DNA of 64,000 nucleotides from an uncultured Bacteroidales bacterium. Its GTDB lineage: Bacteria; Bacteroidota; Bacteroidia; Bacteroidales; UBA932. The DNA is taken from assembly GCA_900316045.1 (NCBI GenBank), contig ONBM01000001.1, positions 90,761 through 154,760 on the forward strand, read 5' to 3'. The notes beneath the pieces are model-generated. The model had not been told where the DNA came from and did not search any database. It saw only the letters and a program-made list of their open reading frames with translations. Each line of letters starts with the position of its first letter. Within the stretch, counting starts at the first letter, position 1. Below, piece by piece: positions 17,530-26,286 of this stretch. A program made the translations under genes and the position numbers.

Positions 17530-19086
17530 ATGCACGACAAGATTTTCTTTATCGGAGCTTTGGCGCTCCTTTCCCTGGCCTATGGCTGCAAAGACGATGA
17601 ATTCCCTGTTACTGTAAGATACGCAGTGCAGATAGAAAAGGAAGATAATTCCAAACTTGAAAGCGCTTCTGTCACCTCTCTTCACGAAAGACTGATGTCC
17701 GACATTCAGAACGAAGGCTTTTCTCTCTGCATGGATAAGACGATAGACTTGGACAAGGAGTACGAAACGACTGTCGCCGGCAACGATGCCGATGTCAAGG
17801 CTAAATATTCCGAATTGGACGATGTCATGGCTCGCATTAAAGAGACATTTGACTTGCAAGCCGCTTCTGGGCAATATGGGAAAGGGAGCATAAATGTCAA
17901 ATGCACCATCTCTGCCGAACGGGCAACTAACTGGGATGAGATTCCGGTAGCCCTGGGAGGGCCAAAGACCTACGCATTCGAATACAATGGACCGAAGATT
18001 CCTTCGGATGCGGAAGATGTCTCTGCGAATGGAACTGCCAACTGCTATATCGTAAAACCTGGCTCTCGGGTTTACTTCACTGCTGACAGGATGGGTAATT
18101 CCACAGAGACAAATATTTCAGGAGCATCTGACGCAATTTTAGTATGGCAAGATGCCAATGGGCTCGTAGGCAACATATTCCTTGACGGGAATAAAGTATT
18201 TGTTCTTGCCAATGAGGGCGTTGAGGGCAATGCCTTAGTCGCCGTAACAGATGCCTCGGGAAAGATTCTCTGGAGCTGGCATCTGTGGGTTACAGATTAT
18301 TCTCCTGCGGAATCGATATTCTCTACTCCAGAGACCACCAACGGAACCGTCTGGAAAATGATGGACAGGAACATCGGAGCTCTGAGCAATTCTTCCGAAA
18401 GCCCGGAGTCTCGCGGACTGATGTACCAGTGGGGCAGGAAAGATCCGTTCCCTGGTCCTGCTGGATTCACTGCCCAGAACGAGGACTACTCTTACATCAC
18501 TGACGGAGAAAAGCAGCTGTACGACATAGGAGGCGTTCCTATCGAGAAAAAATTCTACGCAACTGCCCAAGGATACGGCACCCTGGCCCTTTCAATCGAA
18601 CATCCTGATGTCTTCTACAAGGTTGTCACTTCCGACAACGCATTCGGTCATGACTATCCATCAATGGACTGGAAGAAAGAGTCCGATGACGATTCCTGGG
18701 GCGGGGTTTCGGGGAAAAAGACCATGTACGATCCTTGCCCTTCCGGATACAAGGTTCCTGCCCTCGATTCCCACGATGCATCTCCGTTCGACTGGATGAG
18801 TTACGCAAACGCAACTTTCAGCGAAAATCCCGGAGCCATCCAGAATGGCCAATGGTTTCCTTTCTGCGGATCAAGGGTGAACTATTCTGGCGGGCTTGAT
18901 TTCCCAGAAGTAAGGACCTACGGAGGCTACTGGCTTGCAAATCATGGAAAAGCCAGCGACGATCTTGAGCAGTTCCCTACCCTGTATGGCCAGTACATAT
19001 ACCTTTACCAGAATCGCAGAATGTTCGGGAGGCATATGAAAGACTCCCGCTCTCAATGCCTCTCGGTACGCTGCGTGGCAGAATAG
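17530..19086 (+). CDS. FISUMP-like surface lipoprotein
   Basis: The 518-residue protein has a lipobox (AYGCKD, Cys near 19) and no enzyme motif. After an N-terminal domain of unknown type comes a segment around residues 170-255 that starts SANGTANCYIVKPGSRV and ends ILWSWHLWVTDY. It is followed by WKMMDRNIGALSNSSE, RGLMYQWGRKDPFPGP and a C-terminal block with MYDPCPSGYKVP and LSVRCV. This order is common in Bacteroidales surface lipoproteins of the FISUMP type, often linked to fimbrillin-like or adhesin functions that remain unproven. It likely faces outward. It stands alone between cls and an outer-membrane barrel gene. Confidence 0.72.
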   Translation: MHDKIFFIGALALLSLAYGCKDDEFPVTVRYAVQIEKEDNSKLESASVTSLHERLMSDIQNEGFSLCMDKTIDLDKEYETTVAGNDADVKAKYSELDDVMARIKETFDLQAASGQYGKGSINVKCTISAERATNWDEIPVALGGPKTYAFEYNGPKIPSDAEDVSANGTANCYIVKPGSRVYFTADRMGNSTETNISGASDAILVWQDANGLVGNIFLDGNKVFVLANEGVEGNALVAVTDASGKILWSWHLWVTDYSPAESIFSTPETTNGTVWKMMDRNIGALSNSSESPESRGLMYQWGRKDPFPGPAGFTAQNEDYSYITDGEKQLYDIGGVPIEKKFYATAQGYGTLALSIEHPDVFYKVVTSDNAFGHDYPSMDWKKESDDDSWGGVSGKKTMYDPCPSGYKVPALDSHDASPFDWMSYANATFSENPGAIQNGQWFPFCGSRVNYSGGLDFPEVRTYGGYWLANHGKASDDLEQFPTLYGQYIYLYQNRRMFGRHMKDSRSQCLSVRCVAE

Positions 19087-19165
19087 CAGATTGTCAATAA
19101 TTTCATGCAAGGTTTTATGCTCTTTGGATTTAGTTGGTAGTTTTTGGACATCCGAGACCCACGAT

Positions 19166-19936
19166 ATGAATTCATTGCTAAAGACCTTCGCCGTAGTGGC
19201 TGCATTGATGGTCATGTTCTGCATCAACTCAGCTGCGCAGACATCAATCCCCATCCGTGAATATTCCAATCGCTTCTTTTTCGAGATGGGATCGGCCTCA
19301 AATTTATTCGGGGTGGGCTATGAACGCCAACTGATGAAGCATCAGAAACTTTTATTGAGGACCGGGGCCAGCTACTTTTCCTCAGGCTATATGTACTCTT
19401 TCCCATGGGGCTGTAATGATTCAGATTGCGATGTCCTTCTCAATGATTATTATCTCTCCGTACCTCTAGGCATCACCTATCTGCTGCTGCCTGAACACAG
19501 GGCTCACGTTGAGCTGGGTCTCGGCGTAATCGGGTCCCTGCAATTCGTAGAAGAGCAAAACATGCAGGAAATCGTCACGTCGAGGAATGACGCCGCCGTT
19601 TATCTTACAGACTATGCGGGCTGTGATCGAGCATACAAGAAGCTGGATAAAGTCAGGAATACGCTGCTTAGGGGTTACGGTTACTTCAATGTCGGTTACC
19701 GCTTCGAAGCACACAATGGCTTCATGGTCAGGACGGGCTTCGCCCTGATTCACTATTTCGATCCTTGCTCAAGGTATTTCGGCTCGTTGCTCGACTGCGT
19801 TGGCATATATGACTTTGAGAATTTGCCGCTCCACTGTGAGCCAGGCACTTACGACTTCAAGGCCCAGCATCACAGAATGAAGCCCGGCGACAATCCCCAC
19901 CTCAGCATATACTTCGGCATAGGCTTTGCCTTCTGA
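19166..19936 (+). CDS. Outer-membrane beta-barrel protein, unknown function
   Basis: The protein of 256 residues has a signal peptide (about 1-25, ending NSAAQ) and alternating beta-strand character throughout (FFFEMGSASNLFGVGYER, GYFNVGYRFEAHNGFMVRTGFALIHYF). It ends with IYFGIGFAF; a C-terminal Phe is usual for outer-membrane barrels. I see no closer family match. ATG 19166 was chosen because it gives a clean signal peptide. It follows the FISUMP-like lipoprotein by 79 bases on the same strand, so a functional pair is possible but not shown. Confidence 0.68.
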   Translation: MNSLLKTFAVVAALMVMFCINSAAQTSIPIREYSNRFFFEMGSASNLFGVGYERQLMKHQKLLLRTGASYFSSGYMYSFPWGCNDSDCDVLLNDYYLSVPLGITYLLLPEHRAHVELGLGVIGSLQFVEEQNMQEIVTSRNDAAVYLTDYAGCDRAYKKLDKVRNTLLRGYGYFNVGYRFEAHNGFMVRTGFALIHYFDPCSRYFGSLLDCVGIYDFENLPLHCEPGTYDFKAQHHRMKPGDNPHLSIYFGIGFAF

Positions 19937-20292
19937 TCCCGGACAAAGCCGCCTCCGTTGGTTGCCGATGCTGGCGATCCGGGCTTTCTGAAAGGGGCTA
20001 AGGCGGAAGGTTAGGCATCGACTTTTAATACAGTAGCCCCTTGCAAATCACTCGGGAGGCTAAGTGCATCTGAGCGGCCTGCGTTGGGGTTATTCTGACT
20101 TTTGGCTGCCAGTTGAAGCTGGCAAAAATTAGTCATCTTTCACTTCATCGCATCGTAAGCCATATCCACTCCCGAGTGACCTGCAGAGAGACGAAGTAAC
20201 CGTGCCCCTCAATATCATCTCAGCAAACGGCTCGAATGGGTGCCCATTGCGGAAAACAAGAGCGACAACGGTGGATGGAGTGGTTGCGGGGA
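19937..20292. other. Gene-free convergent region with several complementary segments
   Basis: No gene is visible between the barrel gene and the kinase gene. Complementary pairs include CGATGC (19966-19971) with GCATCG (20015-20020), AAGGGGCTA (19992-20000) with TAGCCCCTT (20034-20042), AAAGCC (19945-19950) with GGCTTT (19982-19987), and TCACTCGGGAG (20048-20058) with CTCCCGAGTGA (20169-20179). The first two pairs cross. No T-run follows any of them. It may be a terminator region, a structured RNA or decayed sequence. Confidence 0.45.
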
Positions 20293-21654
20293 CTAAGGGA
20301 ACTTCAGTTCGAATATAGTGCGAGGGGACGATCCTGTGGTGTCTGATGCATGGGTGGTATCTGATGCCAGAGGGCTGGCTGGGTCGAATGCCGGTTGGCG
20401 AGGCTGAGATGTGACAAGAGTTACAGTACCTCCGCTGAGCCGCATGATTTGCCGGGCGATTGGGAGCCCGATGCCGCTCCCGTTTTTCTTCGTCGTGAAG
20501 AATGGCATGTATATGTGCCTGGCCACATTTTCTGAAATCGGCTCGCCGTCATTGCCGATGTCCATCACCACGGCCTCTTGGGAATCGGAATATGCACGGA
20601 ACCAGATGTTCCTAGTCCCTGGAGCCTGAATGGCGTTCTTCAATATGTTCGTAACCACATGACCAATCAGGTCTTCATCCGCATAGACTATCAGATCTTC
20701 CGGCTGGATGTCAACGTGGAAAGCGATGCCGAAATCCTCTCCTGCAACGGAAGAATATGCCATCTGAGGCTGGCCGGTCTGGGATTCAATGCCCTGTCGC
20801 GCTATGGAAACCATTCTCTCAGCAAATTGCTTGACATAGAAAAGCGAAGGACGAGGCGTCGGAACATGCATGAAATTCCTGTAGCTCTGGACGAATTTTA
20901 TCAGTTCGGAGCCGGTTTTGCTTATGACGCTAAGCCCCTGCTCGATATCCTCCATATTCTCCCGCGTAGCTCCGGAACGCACCTTCTTCAGAAGCGTTTC
21001 GCTTAGGGAAGTCACCGGAGTCATTGAATTCATTATCTCGTGCGCAAGGATACGCGTTAGCCTCAGCCAAGATTCGATTTCATTCTCATCCAACTCACTA
21101 TTGATATCGCTCACGGTCACGAGAAGGTGCGTCTCTCCACGAAGCATGACATCGGTGGCTCTAAGAGCCAGATGCACATCCCCTCTCTCATTGCTGAACG
21201 TAACCAGGCGCTTTTCCCCTGGCCTGAGGTTCACGAAATCCTTCTCCAAATCTCCGCTAATCCTTCCCAGCTGCGACACATGGTTCAAAACCTCTAGCCC
21301 AAGCAGCCGCAGGGCAGCCGAATTACGCAGCAGGACGAACCCGTGCTCATCCAGCACAAGGATTCCTGTGTCAACGGAGTCAATGATGCATTCATAATAT
21401 TTTTCTTTCTCTGCCTCACTCAGCCTGGCATCCATGATCAGTTTCTTTATCCGATTCAAGGACGCATTAATCAGCCGATCTTCGCCAGAAACATTATTTA
21501 CAGGAAAACAGAAGGCATAGTCAAGATTCTTGATGGAATCGAACATATAGCGGATCTTGCGCAGGCTTCGGTCATAGCGCCGCTTCTGCCTTATCGCTAC
21601 CGCCGTCACGATGGCAAGAAGCGCTATGCAGACTATCAAGGCAGCCGTCATCAT
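20293..21654 (-). CDS. Sensor histidine kinase, NtrB/AtoS-like
   Basis: This is the kinase partner of the sigma-54 activator encoded just upstream. The 453-residue protein has one N-terminal membrane helix (about 3-22), a linker, a PAS-like domain (about 85-180: DSVDTGILVLDEHGFVLLRNSAALRLLG) and a HisKA helix with phospho-acceptor His205 in RILAHEIMNSMTP. An HATPase domain follows, with N box NILKNAIQAPG and a glycine box GSGIGLPIARQI. The lack of a large outside domain suggests it senses signals in or near the membrane or in the cytoplasm. Its start overlaps the regulator's end by four bases. Confidence 0.9.
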   Translation of the reverse strand: MMTAALIVCIALLAIVTAVAIRQKRRYDRSLRKIRYMFDSIKNLDYAFCFPVNNVSGEDRLINASLNRIKKLIMDARLSEAEKEKYYECIIDSVDTGILVLDEHGFVLLRNSAALRLLGLEVLNHVSQLGRISGDLEKDFVNLRPGEKRLVTFSNERGDVHLALRATDVMLRGETHLLVTVSDINSELDENEIESWLRLTRILAHEIMNSMTPVTSLSETLLKKVRSGATRENMEDIEQGLSVISKTGSELIKFVQSYRNFMHVPTPRPSLFYVKQFAERMVSIARQGIESQTGQPQMAYSSVAGEDFGIAFHVDIQPEDLIVYADEDLIGHVVTNILKNAIQAPGTRNIWFRAYSDSQEAVVMDIGNDGEPISENVARHIYMPFFTTKKNGSGIGLPIARQIMRLSGGTVTLVTSQPRQPAFDPASPLASDTTHASDTTGSSPRTIFELKFP

Positions 21655-23018
21655 ATTCCGTATTTCTTGATTTTGTTGTAAAGGGTCTGGCGAGTTATTC
21701 CAAGATGAGAGGCTACGGCTGAAAGATTGCCGCCATATTCCTTTATAGCCTTGCTTATGGCGGTTTTTTCCATATCATCCAAGGTCTTAGGCTCTCCTGA
21801 ATCAAGGACCTCTTCCGGCAGACTGATGTCAGTCGCATCCAGGACGTCCCCGTCGCAGAGTATGACCGCCCTTTCGATGGCATGATCCAGCTCCCGGACA
21901 TTGCCTGGCCACGGAGCCGATTGAAGCACCCTGATTGCAGCGGGAGTGAAAGACTCGACGGATTTCCCGTAGAGACGGGAATATACCTTCAATGAGTTTT
22001 CCGCCAGATCCGGAATATCCTCCCTGCGCTCCCGGAGTGGAGGGATGTGCAGATTGATCGTATTTATGCGGTAGAGCAGGTCTTCCCTGAACTCCCCTTC
22101 CCGGGCCATTCCCTGGAGGTTCCTGTTGGTGGCGCAGACCAGCCTGACATCTATCGGGATGCTCTTGCTGCCGCCTACCCTTAGGATTCTGCGCCTCTGG
22201 ATGGCGGCGAGAAGCTTCGCCTGCTGCGAATATGATACATTGCCTATTTCGTCCAAAAAAAGGGTTCCTCCCTGTGCCATCTCGAAAAGCCCAGGCTTAT
22301 CGTTCTTCGCATCCGTGAATGCCCCTTTCATGTAGCCGAACAGCTCGCTTTCGAACAAAGTTTCGGTGATGGCTCCAAGGTCAATGGGAATCATCGGCGC
22401 ATTGCGGCGAGCAGAATTCGCATGAATATAGTTCGCCAGGACCTCCTTCCCTGTGCCGTTCTCCCCCGTAATCAATACGTTGGCATCCGTTCCTGCCACC
22501 TTGTCGGCAATGGCCTTCACATCTCTCATCGCCATGCTGCGCCCCCATATCATCCTTGTCGGATTTCCTTGGACTCCACCAGCGGTCCCCCGTCCATCGC
22601 CTCCAGAAGCCTGCACGCCCATTGCCCTGTCTCGCACCTCGGTCATGGTGGCTACCATCTTCTTGTTATCGAAAGGCTTCACTATGAAATCCGCTGCTCC
22701 TTCTTTCAAGCCCCTCACGGCCAGATCTATGTCTGCATATGCGGTGAACAGCACTGTGCTGGTTCCTGGCGAGAGCCTCCGGATTTCTCCAAGCCAGAAG
22801 AGACCCTCGTTGCCATTGTTGATGCCAGCCGAAAAGTTCATGTCCAGAAGGACTACCTGCGGCCTCTCCGTCCGCAGCTTATCGGGAATTTCAGCAGGAT
22901 AGGCTATGCAGACCACCTTCTCGAAATAATCTTCGAGAAGCATCTTCACCGTAGTCAAGACATGTCTGTTGTCATCGACGACGAGTACCGTTCCTTTTCG
23001 CAGCACATTCATAGCCAT
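21651..23018 (-). CDS. Sigma-54-dependent response regulator, NtrC/AtoC type
   Basis: The protein has a receiver domain (about 8-125) with phospho-acceptor Asp59 in VVLLDMNF, an AAA+ domain with Walker A (TGENGTGKE), and the sigma-54 contact loop as GAFTDA rather than GAFTGA. A C-terminal Fis-type helix-turn-helix follows (NLSAVASHLGITRQTLYNKIKKYG). It should activate sigma-54 promoters when phosphorylated by the kinase encoded next. ATG 23018 was chosen; another ATG is at 23012, and the longer frame up to 23045 has only a TTG start. It follows the three ABC efflux genes, its likely target. Confidence 0.92.
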   Translation of the reverse strand: MAMNVLRKGTVLVVDDNRHVLTTVKMLLEDYFEKVVCIAYPAEIPDKLRTERPQVVLLDMNFSAGINNGNEGLFWLGEIRRLSPGTSTVLFTAYADIDLAVRGLKEGAADFIVKPFDNKKMVATMTEVRDRAMGVQASGGDGRGTAGGVQGNPTRMIWGRSMAMRDVKAIADKVAGTDANVLITGENGTGKEVLANYIHANSARRNAPMIPIDLGAITETLFESELFGYMKGAFTDAKNDKPGLFEMAQGGTLFLDEIGNVSYSQQAKLLAAIQRRRILRVGGSKSIPIDVRLVCATNRNLQGMAREGEFREDLLYRINTINLHIPPLRERREDIPDLAENSLKVYSRLYGKSVESFTPAAIRVLQSAPWPGNVRELDHAIERAVILCDGDVLDATDISLPEEVLDSGEPKTLDDMEKTAISKAIKEYGGNLSAVASHLGITRQTLYNKIKKYGI

Positions 23019-23073
23019 AGCGTCTCCGTCATTGTCAAGACTCAAAATTCTCAGATATAAAATTATCTACATT

Positions 23074-23137
23074 CCGCCATTTTTCCAAAGAACCCACGGT
23101 TTTTCGGGACATTGGATCATGGGGTAGCAAATGGCGG
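23074..23137. repeat. Inverted repeat between ABC genes and regulator
   Basis: CCGCCATTT (23074-23082) and AAATGGCGG (23129-23137) form a perfect 9-base inverted repeat with 46 bases between. It sits between the ABC ATPase stop and the regulator start, inside the presumed operon. It could be a processing or attenuation hairpin, or a binding site. No T-run follows on the minus strand. Confidence 0.45.
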
Positions 23138-23152
23138 CGCGCAAGAGGCATT

Positions 23153-23815
23153 TCATCTGACGATCTGGCCGTCGAACAGACGGATCGTGCGGTGAGCGAA
23201 AGCTGCATCGCGCTCGCTATGCGTCACCATGACAATGGTCGTGCCCTCCTTGTTGAGTTCGGAGAGCAGAGACATTATTTCGGCTCCATTCTTCGAGTCA
23301 AGGTTTCCAGTAGGTTCGTCGGCCAGAATCAGCCCAGGGTTGTAGACGACGGCGCGGGCGATCGCCACCCTCTGCTGCTGCCCTCCTGAAAGCTGATGCG
23401 GGAAGTGTTCAGCCCTGTGATTGATTCCGATGCGAGCCATGATGTCCTCCACCATCCTCTTTCTCTCGGACGACTTTATGTCCATATAAGTCAGAGGCAG
23501 CTCGATGTTTTCCCTGACATTCAGCTCGTCAATCAGGTTAAAGCTTTGGAAAACGAAGCCGATCCGTCCCTTGCGAACGTCCGCGCGTTCATTCTCTTTC
23601 AGATTCCCGACTTCCTGTCCGGAAAGCCAGTATCTCCCAGAAGTGGGATTGTCCAGTAAGCCCAATATATTCAGCAATGTAGATTTGCCGCAGCCAGACG
23701 GGCCCATTATGGCGACAAAATCGCGGTCCGCCACCTCGAAAGAGACATCGTTCAACGCTATGGTCTCGACTTCCTCGGTACGGAAAGACTTGGAGAGATT
23801 TTCTACTTTTATCAT
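23153..23815 (-). CDS. ABC transporter ATP-binding protein, MacB/LolD type
   Basis: A 220-residue ATPase with Walker A GPSGCGKST (about 39-47), signature LSGGQQQRVAIARA, Walker B LILADEPTGNLD and the H-loop His in MVTHSERDAAFAH. The DEPTGNLDS signature and length are typical of the MacB/LolD/FtsE subgroup, which drives mechanotransmission across the membrane rather than ordinary import. It lies between the FtsX-type permease and the two-component genes on the minus strand, so it most likely powers that permease. Confidence 0.92.
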   Translation of the reverse strand: MIKVENLSKSFRTEEVETIALNDVSFEVADRDFVAIMGPSGCGKSTLLNILGLLDNPTSGRYWLSGQEVGNLKENERADVRKGRIGFVFQSFNLIDELNVRENIELPLTYMDIKSSERKRMVEDIMARIGINHRAEHFPHQLSGGQQQRVAIARAVVYNPGLILADEPTGNLDSKNGAEIMSLLSELNKEGTTIVMVTHSERDAAFAHRTIRLFDGQIVR

Positions 23816-23873
23816 ATTCTTAATGCCAATTAAATATTCATAATCACATGCACGTCATACCAAGGCACGCTAA

Positions 23874-26276
23874 TCATTCTTGTTTCAAATTGTCGATCGG
23901 ATTCTCATTGGCTATGACATGGCTCTGGACGTAGACAGCCATGAGCGAGATGGCCATTGTCATGACTCCGGCGAGCAGCAGGTAAGGCCAGAATGACACG
24001 CGGTGCTGGTAATTCATAAGCCAGCTCCCCACCATTCGCCAGACGACCGGAACCGCGATCACGAATGCCACAAGCCCATAGACGGCGAACGTCTTCAGGA
24101 GCCTCAGATTAATCTGGGCGCTCTTAGACCCGAAAACTTTACGTACGGCCATCTCTCGCCTTTTCTGCTGCATGAAATATGTGCTCATAGACATCAGTCC
24201 CAGGAAGGCAATCATCATGGCCACGAATGCAAATGCCGACATGAGCCTGGACATCCTGATCTGCCTGGAGTAATTAGCCCTGATTTCATCATGCATGTAA
24301 GGGTGTTCCATGTTCAGATCCTGATGGAAGATCTCCCTGTATAAGTTGCATACCTCGCGATAAGCATATGCCTCATCACCAGTCACTTTGACACTGAGAG
24401 TGGAATAATTCCGTGCATCATCGATGTATACCATGGCGCAGATTACGTCGCTGATGTCTGCATCTAATTTGCGGAAATCCGGCATGCATCCGTTATACGT
24501 GGTTTTCCTGTTGTCGAAGAAGTATCGCACATGCATCGTGTCAAGCTTTTCGCTCGGCCTCATGTCTTCGGTAGTCATGCCCATCTTGGCCAAGGTGCTC
24601 TCGGAGACGTAATATGCCGGGCTCAAGTCCGGATTGAACTCATGAATCATCTTGAAGCCGAAAAATTTCAGGTAATTTCTGTCGCCAGAGAAAATCTGGA
24701 AAGACTGGACCTCGTTTCCGGGACCTTTGAAAGTGATATTATTTCCGCCGTCCAACGGAGAATCGGACGAGCGCGTTACGTCTGTCACGAAAGGCAGCTT
24801 CTTGACTTCCTCGCAGAACCGCTTGCCGTCGGGACCATATAAGGCACTGGCAGTCAAGGTCATTATATGGTCTGTCTCGTAACCTAGCGGAAGGTTCATC
24901 AAATGCCTGATCTGCGCTACCTGAGTGAACGCATTCGTCATGAAGACAATGCAGATGAAAAGCTGCACCACTATGAATATCTTGCTGAACACCATCTTGG
25001 ACTGCCTCCTGAAAGTGCCTCTCACGACATCGATTGGATTCGGACGGGAAATGATTATCGCCGGGATGATGCCAGCCAGTATTCCTTCGACCAGAATCAC
25101 GGCCAGAATGAAGCCTAAGAGCAGCGGATGTCCGAACATAGTGCCGGCATTCATAGCTGTGGAGAGCACCGATCCAGCCAAAGGCAGCAGGGCAGCAGCC
25201 ACTATTACCGCCAGAACGCCTGCGACCGCGCTCATCGTCAGGCTTTCCATGATCAGGTTCCGCATGATTTCTTTGCGGCCTGCTCCGAAAAGCCTTCTCG
25301 TGGCCATCTCTTTGCTCCTGGACACGGACAGGGCAACGGTAAGGTTGACGTAGTTCATCATGGCGAAGAGCAGGATGACAAGGCACACCTTGACAAGCAT
25401 GGAGATAAGGAGATTGTCGCTGCCTCGGACCACATCCCGGATTTCGTTGAAATCATAGTCAGACATATATATCTTATCATATCGGACTGGCACCGTCATG
25501 GTCTTGAAATCCTCGCTGTCGTAGTATGAATAGACGGAATTAATGTGCTTCGTCAGAGCTTCTTCCTTCCCTTCCAGCTTTGCGCTAGGCTTTGTCATGA
25601 CGAAGAGGAAAGAACCGAACAGGTTCACGCCATATTCTTTTGCATATATCGCCATGTCGGCCACATTGTTGATATCATTATGGCTGAAAGAGATGATCAC
25701 GTCAGGCTGGAAGAAAAGGCTGGTTTTCCCGAAATCCCTGAACACGGCGCTTATTCTAAGCGGAATCCTGTTTTCAAGACTGATAGTCTTACCTATCGGA
25801 TTCTCTGTCCCGAATATCTTGTTGGCGAAGGTCCTGGAGATGGCGATTTCGTCAGGATTGCGGATGCAGGATGAAAGGCTACCCTCCTCCAGAGGGTAAT
25901 CAAAGATGCTGAAGAAGGACGTGTCCACGAAAAAAGCTTTCGCCTCTGTGCCGTTCCCATTGTGGAAGAAGGTGTTCTTCTGGCCGTTGACGGCGCAGAC
26001 AGCCTCTATCTCAGGAAAGTCCTTGACTAGACCTTTGAGATAGATCTGATGACCGGGCAGATAAACCTTATTATCCTCGAACACCTTCGTAGCCAGGAGG
26101 TAGATGCGGTCTCTGTTTTTCTGGTCGTCACCTATGCTGTACGACTGAGTAAGGAATGTAGCAATCAATATTATGAATGCCAGGCTGAGAGACATCCCGA
26201 ATATATTGACCGCAGCATAGCCTTTATTCCTCGAAAGGAAAGTTAAAAAAGACCTTAGATTGAAATGCGATGACAT
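23874..26276 (-). CDS. ABC transporter permease, FtsX/MacB type
   Basis: An 800-residue inner-membrane permease with the two-module Bacteroidota layout. A first helix (about 18-40) is followed by a periplasmic MacB-like domain and a three-helix FtsX block (about 285-425, including SRSKEMATRRLFGAGRKEI). A second periplasmic part and a final FtsX block follow (about 685-800, including QQKRREMAVRKVFGSKSAQI). Such permeases work with an adaptor and ATPase to expel peptides, lipids or drugs. The adaptor gene ends 10 bases upstream and the ATPase gene starts 58 bases downstream. The substrate cannot be told from sequence. Confidence 0.9.
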   Translation of the reverse strand: MSSHFNLRSFLTFLSRNKGYAAVNIFGMSLSLAFIILIATFLTQSYSIGDDQKNRDRIYLLATKVFEDNKVYLPGHQIYLKGLVKDFPEIEAVCAVNGQKNTFFHNGNGTEAKAFFVDTSFFSIFDYPLEEGSLSSCIRNPDEIAISRTFANKIFGTENPIGKTISLENRIPLRISAVFRDFGKTSLFFQPDVIISFSHNDINNVADMAIYAKEYGVNLFGSFLFVMTKPSAKLEGKEEALTKHINSVYSYYDSEDFKTMTVPVRYDKIYMSDYDFNEIRDVVRGSDNLLISMLVKVCLVILLFAMMNYVNLTVALSVSRSKEMATRRLFGAGRKEIMRNLIMESLTMSAVAGVLAVIVAAALLPLAGSVLSTAMNAGTMFGHPLLLGFILAVILVEGILAGIIPAIIISRPNPIDVVRGTFRRQSKMVFSKIFIVVQLFICIVFMTNAFTQVAQIRHLMNLPLGYETDHIMTLTASALYGPDGKRFCEEVKKLPFVTDVTRSSDSPLDGGNNITFKGPGNEVQSFQIFSGDRNYLKFFGFKMIHEFNPDLSPAYYVSESTLAKMGMTTEDMRPSEKLDTMHVRYFFDNRKTTYNGCMPDFRKLDADISDVICAMVYIDDARNYSTLSVKVTGDEAYAYREVCNLYREIFHQDLNMEHPYMHDEIRANYSRQIRMSRLMSAFAFVAMMIAFLGLMSMSTYFMQQKRREMAVRKVFGSKSAQINLRLLKTFAVYGLVAFVIAVPVVWRMVGSWLMNYQHRVSFWPYLLLAGVMTMAISLMAVYVQSHVIANENPIDNLKQE

Positions 26277-26286
26277 ATTATACCAA

